From NCBI GenBank assembly GCA_900759385.1, contig CAAEUZ010000072.1, positions 1 to 10,437 of the forward strand: a stretch of 10,437 nucleotides of DNA. Reading direction: 5' to 3'. A program made the position numbers and the translations under genes. Below, piece after piece: positions 1 to 6,323 of this stretch. The notes under the pieces are model-generated. The model was not told the origin of the DNA. It did not search any database and worked only from the letters and a program-made list of their open reading frames with translations. Position 1 is the first letter of the stretch; every line of letters begins with the position of its first letter. The DNA comes from an uncultured Oscillospiraceae bacterium. Lineage in GTDB: Bacteria; Bacillota; Clostridia; Oscillospirales; Oscillospiraceae.

Positions 1-776
1 ACTGTACCCACATGTACGACATCCCCACCTACTACCCGCACACAGCACAGAAGAAATACCTGCTGCGACGCTCCTATTGCCATCGCGGCATGTTCCGTTC
101 GCAGGAAGTGATTGAGTACATAGAGGAAAAGCTGAGGGCTACCTGGTCGCCTGAACAGATAGCCTGCACGCCGTGTGAGCTGAAGATGCCAAGCTGGAGG
201 ACTATTTACCGATGGATCTATGAGAAGTACCTGGTGAGCGGGAAATACAGCAAGGGCAAGTCCATACGCAAACGGGACAAATCCGTGTACAGCCGGAAAG
301 AAGCCGGGCACTGGGAAGCGGATACGGTAGTGAGCGGCCAGGGCAAGAGCAAGGCCTGCTTCGCTACTCTGGCTGAACGCAAGACACGCTTTTACATTGC
401 CGTGAAGATGCCGGACCGACGAGCGGAAACCATGGAGAACGCAATTGTCGCTGCGCTGTCTGCCTTCCCTCCACAGCTGGTCAAGACGATCACCTGCGAC
501 CGTGGAGCCGAATTTGCCAACTGGCGCAGAATTGAGGAACGGCTGCACTGCGAGGTATATTTTGCCGACTCATATTGTGCATGGCAGGAAGGCACAAACG
601 AGAATCTCAATGGTCTGCTCCGGGAGTTTTATCCGAAAGGCAGAAACCTTTCCCGTGTCGCGCCCGCCACGCTAAAACGAAACCTGGCGTTGATCAACGC
701 CAGGCCTCGCAAAGTTTTGAACTTCCATTCTCCCCAGGAACTATGGGACTTCGAGCTCAATTCCTGTTGCACTTAG
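1..776 (+). CDS. IS30-family transposase (5' partial)
   Basis: This is a DDE transposase that cuts and joins the insertion sequence ends. The frame is open from the window edge, so the ATG at 12 is probably internal; about 258 residues are visible, against a usual family length of roughly 310-380. Numbering from that Met, the region has the IS30 signature WSPEQI (45-50) and then the catalytic core. The acidic residues are D104 in WEADT, D163 in TCDRGAEF and E197 in GTNENLNGLL. The 33 residues between the second D and the E match the family spacing, and the C-terminal RPRK motif (231-234) is present. No frameshift or internal stop is seen, so the visible part looks functional. What is missing is the N-terminal helix-turn-helix. 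The gene converges on the M56 gene, with 18 bp between their stop codons and no terminator between them. Confidence 0.93.
   Translation, partial: CTHMYDIPTYYPHTAQKKYLLRRSYCHRGMFRSQEVIEYIEEKLRATWSPEQIACTPCELKMPSWRTIYRWIYEKYLVSGKYSKGKSIRKRDKSVYSRKEAGHWEADTVVSGQGKSKACFATLAERKTRFYIAVKMPDRRAETMENAIVAALSAFPPQLVKTITCDRGAEFANWRRIEERLHCEVYFADSYCAWQEGTNENLNGLLREFYPKGRNLSRVAPATLKRNLALINARPRKVLNFHSPQELWDFELNSCCT
683..704. repeat. 22-bp perfect palindrome inside the transposase gene
   Basis: The arms CCTGGCGTTGA and TCAACGCCAGG are perfect reverse complements with no spacer. As RNA this would fold into a 9-bp stem with a GAUC tetraloop. It lies within codons for the NLALINARP region near the transposase C-terminus. 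There is no following T-run, so it is not a canonical terminator. Confidence 0.9.
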
Positions 777-790
777 TTTGACAATTCACT
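767..790. repeat. probable right terminal inverted repeat of the IS30-type element
   Basis: The last transposase codons, the stop codon and the bases just after it form the segment GTTGCACTTAGTTTGACAAT, which resembles the ends of IS30-family elements. The transposase stop codon lies within it. Only one end is visible, so the boundary is approximate. Confidence 0.4.
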
Positions 791-794
791 GCCG

Positions 795-3700
795 TCACTC
801 CCAGTCCCAGGTGCGTCCGGCGTCGTGCGTTATCAAATTCAGCGGCGTCGTCTCGCCGGTGTCCTGGTCGAGGACTTCAACGGGGATTACGCCGTTTGCG
901 CCGTCGAACCCGGGCGAGTGCGGCGTGAATACCCAGCGGCTGAGATCGGAAACGTACTGCGCGGGGATCTCCACCTCCAGCCGCGACCAGCTCCCGCCGC
1001 CGTCGTAGGTGCAGTACACCGTCGGCCCGGCGTCCTCATAGTACCTGTAGCACAGGAAGGCCGTGTCCGCGTCATAGAAGCCCACGCCTGTCATCACACC
1101 GGTGTACAGGCCCTGCCTGTACGGGTCGCCCATCGTGTGCCAGCTCGCGCCGCCGTCCGTGGAGACGAAGAGGCTCAGCGGCGCGCTGCCCGCCGCCGGC
1201 ATGCCCCTCAGCGCGAGGAACATCCCCGACGTGCCGAAGGTGCCGGTGTAGCCGCCGTCATAGGCGAGGTTATAGCTCTCGTCGAGCCCGGCGAGGAAGC
1301 CGGAAGTGTATCCGCCGCTTGCCCACTCTATGTGCACACTTGCCGGGGCGTACAGGGCGGCATAGGCCGTGCCGCCGCCGTCGAGCATCACCTCATTTGA
1401 GTCAGGCATCCGACCCATGCCGAAGATCGACCAGAACTCGTCGTTCGCCGCGTCTCCGCCGAGGAAGTAGCCGTTGCATGAGCCGAAGCAGATGGAGTCG
1501 CAGCTGTCCGTACCCTTGTAGGCCGTGACCTGCTGGCCGCTTGAGAGCGTGAGCGTCAGCTTCGCGCCGTAGCCGCACTTGCCCATGTAGCCCTTCTCGG
1601 CATTCACCAGCAGGGAGCGCAGGCGCGGCAAATCCGCCTCGTCCGCATATATGGGCTCGCCGAGCCAGTCAAGCCTGGCCTCGACGATATCTCCGGTTAT
1701 GTCCGCCGGGGAGACAAATTCATAGCCGCAGCGCTCGACGGCCAGGTCTATGGCGGAGCGCGGCGCACCATATCCGTCGGAGAACACCGCACTCTCGCCG
1801 TCATAAAAGAGCATGGCTCCAAAGCCCTCGACGCTCTCGCGCTCCTCGGCGAGCATGGCCTCCGCCTCGGCGTCCGTGAGCTGGATATACTCGTATGTCT
1901 CGCCGTAGGTCTCGTTTATGTAGTAAACTTCGAGATAAGGCTCTGGCAAGTTGCGCATCGTCGACACGCCGCGCGCACGGGCGTCCTCCAGATAGTTGAT
2001 GCCGTCGCTCGTGTAGTTGTAGGTGTCGATATATATGGCGTCCTCCCGCGGCCTGATAATGACGGTGTAGGCGTTTATCGCCCATTCGAGCGTACTTCTC
2101 TGCGGGACTATCACGTTCTCCGGCACCTCGCCGGCCTGACGCGCGTCCATGAAAGCCTCCTGTTCCTCGGTCGGGTAAAGCACGAAGGTTATCCCGTCTA
2201 TCTCCATGCTGCTCATATCGTTCAGCGGGCTCGACGAGGGGTCGCCGTTGTATTGGCCGACGATGTACCCCTCGCCGTCCGCGTTTTCTCGGGCGATGAA
2301 GCTGTAGCCGTTCAGCAGGTCTCCGTACTCGGCAAGTATCTCGTCGCACCGTGCGGCGTCCATGTCGTGGAACTCGCCGCCGGCGGAGTACTCTATGTAG
2401 TACGCGAGATCCCCCGCCGTGCCGTACTCGCCGCGCGCTACGGCGAGCGGGCTCGCCGTCTGAGCAGGCGCGGCGGTGGGGTCAACGGGGCAGCGGGCGC
2501 GGATTATCTCCAAAGCGGCGGAGGTTATGCCCGTGTCGGCCATGTAGATGTCGGCGGTTTCGCCGTCCGCAAAGAGCGCGGCAGAGAACTCCGTCTCATC
2601 AAGCGCGATCGATACGCGGTCTGAGGCGCGTATCTCGTCCGCCTGCTCTTGCGTGAGCGGTATCATCTCGCTGACGCCGCCGAACTCGGGGTGGATATAG
2701 TTCACCGCGAGGGCGTTGTCAACAGCCGAGACGTCAAAGCTTATGCCGCGCGAGACGGCGTCCTCAAAGTAGTCCGGGCGGTCTTCGCCGTTGAGATACT
2801 CCCAGAATATGTTGTAGAGTGCAAATCTTCCGAGCACTCCGGGCCTGTCCTGGCCGAAGAGCAGCACGGTGCCGTTTGTCATATTGAGCCTCGCAAGCGA
2901 TATCGTGCTCTCCGGGTCGGTCTCGACACTCCCGCCCGGTTCCAGAAGGGTGACGCCGGCACTGAGCGCCGCGTTCTCATACCCGGTAAAGTCGTCCTCC
3001 GCGCCCGTATTCAGTCTGAACACATAAGCGGATCGCCCGTCCGTACTCATTCGCGCGAGTATGGCTTCGCCCTCTGTACGGCCTCGGTTGGCGTCAAGTA
3101 CCTGCTGCAATATCTCAGCATCCATGTCCCCGAACTCCACGCCGTCTGCGGACGCCGCGAGCTCAAGGCAGTAGCCGATGTCCTCCGCTGTGCCGTATTC
3201 GCCGCGGGCCGGGCTGTCGTCTGCGGCGGGGTTCACGGCGCAGGCGGCGAGCACGACGGCGCACAGCAGCGCGGCGGCAGCGCTCATCCAGGCGCGGGGA
3301 CGCTTCCAGCGCAGGAGGTTCTTTATGCGCCCCGTGATGCCGCTCTCGCCAAAGGCCAGCGGCACGGAGAGCGCGCCGCGCCTGCCAGAGGCGAAGCGCA
3401 GCAGCGAGGCCGAGTAGTCGGCGCGCACGCCCTCGCCCAGCTTTTTCAGTACCGCCTCGTCGCAGCTCATCTCCATGTCGCGCCCCGCCAGCACGAAGGC
3501 CAGCCACGCCAGAGGGTTGAACCAGTGCAGGCTCAGCGCAATGAAGGCCAGGGCCTTGAACACATGGTCTCCGCGCCGGATGTGCTGCCTCTCGTGGAGC
3601 ACGATGTAATCGCGCTCACCCTCGCAGATATCCGAGGGCAGGTAGATCTTCGGCCGGAAGATGCCCAGCACGAAGGGCGAGTTGATGCCGTCGGCGAGGT

Positions 3701-4202
3701 GTATGTTGCCCTCAAGCGCTATATTGCCCACCAATCTCCGCCGCAGGCGTATATATGACGCCGTGCCGTAGATCAGCATGGCGCAGACGCCGAGCGCCCA
3801 CACTATGGCGGCTGTCTCCCCGGTCCCCACACCGGCGGCCCCTGCCTGGCCGCCTGCGGTCCCGCCGCCGGTCACAGGCTCGCTCACGGCTGGCGGCGCG
3901 GAGACGCTCACCGGCGGCGCGCTCAGCTGCGGCGCTGCTGGCGGCGCATAGTACTCTATCACCGTGGTATACTGCGTGTTCTCCTGCGCCGGGGCGTCCA
4001 GCAGCCCCAGCAGCGACACCGCCGAGGACACCGACACAGGGCACAGCAAACGGAAGAGCACCACCGCCCAGAGCGCATACGAAAACGACTTCGGCGCGCG
4101 CCGGAGCAGCAGCCGCGCGAGCAGCACGGCCGCGATGATAACGGTGGCGGCTATGCTCATGTTCAGTACGGTCTGGAACGCGCCCTCTAGCCAGCTCAGC
4201 AT
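795..4202 (-). CDS. M56 (BlaR1/MecR1-type) membrane metalloprotease receptor with duplicated sensor modules and Asp-box tail
   Basis: This 1135-residue protein is the probable signal-receiving partner of the adjacent BlaI-type repressor. Likely membrane segments are at about 13-33, 42-68, 131-150, 213-238 and 306-323. The zinc-protease motif HERQH (203-207) and the conserved EMSCDEAV (244-251) identify peptidase family M56. After the last segment there is no penicillin-binding transpeptidase domain. Instead there are two related modules (about 332-571 and 589-825), each opening with ARGEYGTA. A separate region follows (about 830-930), then three Asp-box motifs at 1014-1021, 1065-1072 and 1125-1132. 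The ligand cannot be named, and beta-lactam sensing is not supported. The ATG is 4 nt after the blaI-like stop, with a GGGGGTGA ribosome site inside that gene's end, so the two are probably translationally coupled. The protein ends only three residues after its last Asp box, next to an insertion sequence. Confidence 0.9.
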   Translation of the reverse strand: MLSWLEGAFQTVLNMSIAATVIIAAVLLARLLLRRAPKSFSYALWAVVLFRLLCPVSVSSAVSLLGLLDAPAQENTQYTTVIEYYAPPAAPQLSAPPVSVSAPPAVSEPVTGGGTAGGQAGAAGVGTGETAAIVWALGVCAMLIYGTASYIRLRRRLVGNIALEGNIHLADGINSPFVLGIFRPKIYLPSDICEGERDYIVLHERQHIRRGDHVFKALAFIALSLHWFNPLAWLAFVLAGRDMEMSCDEAVLKKLGEGVRADYSASLLRFASGRRGALSVPLAFGESGITGRIKNLLRWKRPRAWMSAAAALLCAVVLAACAVNPAADDSPARGEYGTAEDIGYCLELAASADGVEFGDMDAEILQQVLDANRGRTEGEAILARMSTDGRSAYVFRLNTGAEDDFTGYENAALSAGVTLLEPGGSVETDPESTISLARLNMTNGTVLLFGQDRPGVLGRFALYNIFWEYLNGEDRPDYFEDAVSRGISFDVSAVDNALAVNYIHPEFGGVSEMIPLTQEQADEIRASDRVSIALDETEFSAALFADGETADIYMADTGITSAALEIIRARCPVDPTAAPAQTASPLAVARGEYGTAGDLAYYIEYSAGGEFHDMDAARCDEILAEYGDLLNGYSFIARENADGEGYIVGQYNGDPSSSPLNDMSSMEIDGITFVLYPTEEQEAFMDARQAGEVPENVIVPQRSTLEWAINAYTVIIRPREDAIYIDTYNYTSDGINYLEDARARGVSTMRNLPEPYLEVYYINETYGETYEYIQLTDAEAEAMLAEERESVEGFGAMLFYDGESAVFSDGYGAPRSAIDLAVERCGYEFVSPADITGDIVEARLDWLGEPIYADEADLPRLRSLLVNAEKGYMGKCGYGAKLTLTLSSGQQVTAYKGTDSCDSICFGSCNGYFLGGDAANDEFWSIFGMGRMPDSNEVMLDGGGTAYAALYAPASVHIEWASGGYTSGFLAGLDESYNLAYDGGYTGTFGTSGMFLALRGMPAAGSAPLSLFVSTDGGASWHTMGDPYRQGLYTGVMTGVGFYDADTAFLCYRYYEDAGPTVYCTYDGGGSWSRLEVEIPAQYVSDLSRWVFTPHSPGFDGANGVIPVEVLDQDTGETTPLNLITHDAGRTWDWE

Positions 4203-4206
4203 ACTC

Positions 4207-4566
4207 TCACCCCCTGCTCCGGCGGATGAGCTCTTCCAGCTCGCGCAGCTCCTCCTCGCTCAGCTTCTTGCGCGTCGAGAATGCCGCAATGAACGCGGGC
4301 AGCGAACCGGAGAAGGTCTCATCCACGAAGCGCTCGCTCTGCATCGCGCAAAACTCCTCACGGGATATGGCCGCGCTGACCACGCCGTTCTCGTTGCGGA
4401 AGAGGCCGCGGCCGCACAGCTTTTTCAGCACCGTATAGGTCGTGGACTTCTTCCAGCCCAGCTCCTGCGCCGCCAGCTTCACAAGCTCACCGGAACCCAG
4501 CGGCTCATTGGCCCAGATCAGATCCGCAAACCGGCTCTCGATGGCCCCCAGCTTAAGATCCTCCAC
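4207..4566 (-). CDS. BlaI/MecI/CopY-family transcriptional repressor
   Basis: This 119-residue protein has the normal length of BlaI-type repressors. Residues 1-70 form the winged helix-turn-helix: LGAIESRFADLIW is the first helix region and WKKSTTYTVLKKL (38-50) the recognition helix region. The C-terminal half is predicted helical (LSEEELRELEELI at 102-114) and in this family serves dimerisation. The start is GTG, chosen because a full AAGGAGG lies 8 nt upstream. In this family the dimer blocks transcription until the partner M56 protease causes its cleavage. Here it is the first gene of a two-gene operon with that protease, and its own promoter carries two matching dyads, so autorepression is likely. 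No resistance gene is present, so other targets would lie elsewhere. Only the general family is certain, not an orthology to BlaI or MecI. Confidence 0.93.
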   Translation of the reverse strand: MEDLKLGAIESRFADLIWANEPLGSGELVKLAAQELGWKKSTTYTVLKKLCGRGLFRNENGVVSAAISREEFCAMQSERFVDETFSGSLPAFIAAFSTRKKLSEEELRELEELIRRSRG

Positions 4567-4582
4567 AGTTGTTCCCTCCTTG

Positions 4583-4601
4583 GGTCTATTGCCGATAGAC
4601 C
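4583..4601. promoter_or_regulatory. probable operator O1 of the BlaI-type repressor
   Basis: This is a perfect dyad: GGTCTAT, 5-nt spacer, ATAGACC. It lies between the predicted transcription start (about 4607) and the ribosome site of the repressor gene. Its core matches the second dyad 31 bp away (centre to centre), about three helical turns. Binding by the adjacent repressor is inferred from position and duplication. Confidence 0.75.
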
Positions 4602-4613
4602 TCTGTTTTGTTT

Positions 4614-4642
4614 AGTCTATCATGAATAGACCCGGTTGTCAA
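4614..4642 (-). promoter_or_regulatory. promoter of the repressor/M56 operon
   Basis: On the minus strand there is a perfect -35 TTGACA (4642-4637), a 17-nt spacer and a -10 TAGACT (4619-4614, four of six consensus bases). Transcription would start near 4607, giving a leader of about 40 nt to the GTG start. The second operator dyad covers the spacer and most of the -10, so a bound repressor would block RNA polymerase. Confidence 0.75.
4615..4631. promoter_or_regulatory. probable operator O2 of the BlaI-type repressor
   Basis: The dyad GTCTAT, spacer CATGA, ATAGAC has the same half-sites and 5-nt spacing as the dyad at 4583-4601. The outer base pair is mismatched (A against C), so it is slightly less symmetric. 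It overlaps the -10 element and spacer of the promoter. Confidence 0.75.
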
Positions 4643-4647
4643 CCGGG
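4631..4647. repeat. perfect 17-bp dyad over the -35 element
   Basis: The arms CCCGGTTG and CAACCGGG are exact reverse complements around a single T. The dyad contains the TTGACA -35 hexamer and touches operator O2. It is unrelated in sequence to the two GTCTAT dyads. It could be a site for a second regulator or an incidental hairpin; there is no T-run to make it a terminator. Confidence 0.6.
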
Positions 4648-4683
4648 TAAAGGCCCGGCAGCTGCGTTTCCCGTCCGCAGACG

Positions 4684-4716
4684 AAAAAAAGACCAGTCCT
4701 GTGACTGGTCTTTTTT
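4684..4716. terminator. bidirectional intrinsic terminator after metQ
   Basis: The stem GACCAGTC / GACTGGTC (4691-4698 and 4703-4710) closes a CTGT loop and is flanked by seven A on one side and six T on the other. It therefore reads as a rho-independent terminator on both strands. On the minus strand it ends the metNIQ transcript just past the metQ stop and insulates the repressor promoter. Confidence 0.93.
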
Positions 4717-4731
4717 GGGCTGCGCTTATTC

Positions 4732-5610
4732 TTAGAATATGGGCACCACCGCGCCGCTGTAGGTGCTCTCGATGTACTCGCGGCAGGTGTCGCTGGTGAG
4801 GGCGGTGATGAGGGCCTGGATCTTCTCGCTGCTCTCTTCGCCGTTGCGGCAGGCGACTATATTAGCGTAGGTCTGCGCGGCGTCGGAATCGGGGTCCTCG
4901 CTGGCGAGGGCGTCGTCGCCGGTGAGGCCGGCCTGCAGGGCGTAGTTGCCGTTGATGATGCCGAAGGCCACGTCAGGCAGGGAGTTGGAGATGTTCTCGG
5001 CGGCCATCTCGAGGATGTTGAGGTTTAGCGGATTGTCCACGATGTCGAGGACGGTGGCGTTGGAGCTGGCGTCGATGCCGTCGGCGAGGGTTATGTAGCC
5101 GTTGTCCTGGAGCAGAAGCAGGGCGCGGGTCTCGTTGGAGCCGTCGTTGGGGATGGCGATGGTGTCGCCCTCGGCCAGCTCGTCAAGGCTGGTCTTGCTG
5201 CCCGGGTAGATGCCCATGGGCTCGTAGTGGATGGAGGCGGCGTTGACGAGGTCCGTGCCGTTCTCGGCGTTATAGGTCTCAAGGTAGGGGCCGTGCTGGA
5301 AGTAGTTCGCGTCCAGGCTGCCGTCGGAGAGGGACACGTTGGGCAGGATGTAGTCGGTGTACTCGACAATCTCCAGGTCGTAGCCCAGGGCCTCGAGCTC
5401 GCCGCGCACGGCGTCGAGGATCTCGGCGTGCGGGGTGATGGAAGCGCCGACGGTTATGGTCTCGAGCTCGCCGCTGCCGGTGCTGTCGGCGGAGGGCTCG
5501 GCGGAAACTTCGGCGGGATCGGTGGCCGCGGTGCCGGAGTCGGTGCCGCAGCCGGCCAGCAGGCCGAGGCAGAGAATGGCGCTGAGCGTCAGTGCAAGAA
5601 TCTTTTTCAT
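4732..5610 (-). CDS. metQ: methionine-binding lipoprotein of the MetNIQ importer (NlpA/MetQ family)
   Basis: This 292-residue protein is the extracytoplasmic substrate-binding component that delivers methionine to the MetN-MetI transporter. It has a lipoprotein signal: MKK, a hydrophobic stretch, and lipobox LAGC with the modified cysteine at C21. A Ser/Thr/Ala/Glu-rich linker (about 22-48) leads into the NlpA-type binding fold. Family landmarks are DANYFQHGPYL (100-110) and IPNDGSNETRALLLL (153-167). The ATG is supported by GGAAAAGGAG, with the AAGGAG core 8 nt upstream. It is the last gene of the operon, 49 bp after metI in an AT-rich gap, and is followed by a strong terminator. The methionine T-box upstream of the operon supports methionine as substrate, although family members also bind other small ligands. 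Confidence 0.93.
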   Translation of the reverse strand: MKKILALTLSAILCLGLLAGCGTDSGTAATDPAEVSAEPSADSTGSGELETITVGASITPHAEILDAVRGELEALGYDLEIVEYTDYILPNVSLSDGSLDANYFQHGPYLETYNAENGTDLVNAASIHYEPMGIYPGSKTSLDELAEGDTIAIPNDGSNETRALLLLQDNGYITLADGIDASSNATVLDIVDNPLNLNILEMAAENISNSLPDVAFGIINGNYALQAGLTGDDALASEDPDSDAAQTYANIVACRNGEESSEKIQALITALTSDTCREYIESTYSGAVVPIF

Positions 5611-5659
5611 GTTTTTGTCTCCTTTTCCTTTTGGTTTTATGATTATATTGATTTAATTT

Positions 5660-6322
5660 TTATCTTATTCTGCGGTCGCTGAGCCTGGCGCCGCGGGTGC
5701 CGAACTCCTGAAGCACCTGCACAAGCAGCACCAGGACGACTATCATGGCGAACATAACTGCGTAGTTCTGGCGGTAGTGGCCGTAGTTGATGGCTATTGC
5801 GCCCAGTCCGCCGCCGCCGTTTATACTGGCCATGGCGCTGTAGCCGAGGATGGTGGTGGCCGAGAGGGCCGCCCCGTTTATCAGGCTGGGCCTGGCCTCC
5901 GGAAGTATCACTTTGGTGATAATCTGCCAGTTGCTCGCGCCCATAGACTGGGACGCTTCTATCACGCCCCGGTCCACCTCCTTTGCCGAGGACTCAACCA
6001 TACGCGCCACAAACGGGAACGCGGATATGACCAGGGGGACTATCGTGGCCGGGGAGCCGACCGTGGTTCCCACGACCCAGCGCGTGAACGGGTTGAGGAA
6101 GAAGAGCAGCAGTATGAACGGTACGCTCCTGAGGAAATTGACCACGGCTCCCAGCGTCAAATTCAGCCCCGGCATGGGCCGTATGCCGTCCTTTCCCGTC
6201 ACAACCAGAATGAGTCCGAGCGGCATTCCGATTATATACGCAAACAGTGTTGAGAGCACGGTCATGTAAACGCTCTCCCACAGGGCCTGGGGGATAAGCG
6301 GCAGTATCTGCGATATGCTCAT
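5660..6322 (-). CDS. metI: methionine ABC transporter permease
   Basis: This 220-residue inner-membrane permease forms the methionine channel with the MetN ATPase, and its length is standard for MetI. Several hydrophobic segments are visible (about 18-42, 57-77, 91-108, 149-165 and 186-204). The EAA loop that docks with the ATPase runs from E122 to A143 (EASQSMGAS then KVILPEA). The start at 6322 is preferred over the upstream in-frame ATG at 6361: it has AAGGAGGTG 7 nt upstream, and the extra 13 residues of the longer form are polar and lie inside metN. The start follows the metN stop by one base (TGA-A-ATG), so coupled translation with metN is expected. The C-terminus (GTRGARLSDRRIR) is typically basic. 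Confidence 0.94.
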   Translation of the reverse strand: MSISQILPLIPQALWESVYMTVLSTLFAYIIGMPLGLILVVTGKDGIRPMPGLNLTLGAVVNFLRSVPFILLLFFLNPFTRWVVGTTVGSPATIVPLVISAFPFVARMVESSAKEVDRGVIEASQSMGASNWQIITKVILPEARPSLINGAALSATTILGYSAMASINGGGGLGAIAINYGHYRQNYAVMFAMIVVLVLLVQVLQEFGTRGARLSDRRIR

Positions 6323-6323
6323 T

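Larger units (their letters stand above)
1..790 (+). mobile_element. IS30-family insertion sequence, 3' part (left end outside window)
   Basis: The left edge of the window lies inside an insertion sequence whose only visible gene is an IS30-type transposase. The transposase frame is open to base 1, so the left end and the N-terminal DNA-binding region lie upstream. The right terminus is placed at roughly 788-794, because the bases around the transposase stop codon (GTTGCACTTAGTTTGACAAT) resemble terminal repeats I recall for IS30-type elements. The left repeat and target duplication are not visible, so the exact end is inferred. Confidence 0.8.

Noticed and set aside
2649..3758. Long plus-strand open frame (369 codons) opposite the M56 gene
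   Set aside because: It lies wholly antisense to a gene with clear family motifs. High-GC codons suppress stops on the opposite strand, its translation is Arg/Ala/His-rich without any fold, and no ribosome site was seen.
795..4566. Reading the repressor/M56 pair as a beta-lactam resistance locus
   Set aside because: There is no penicillin-binding sensor domain in the receptor and no beta-lactamase or alternative PBP gene in the window; family membership alone does not show the ligand.
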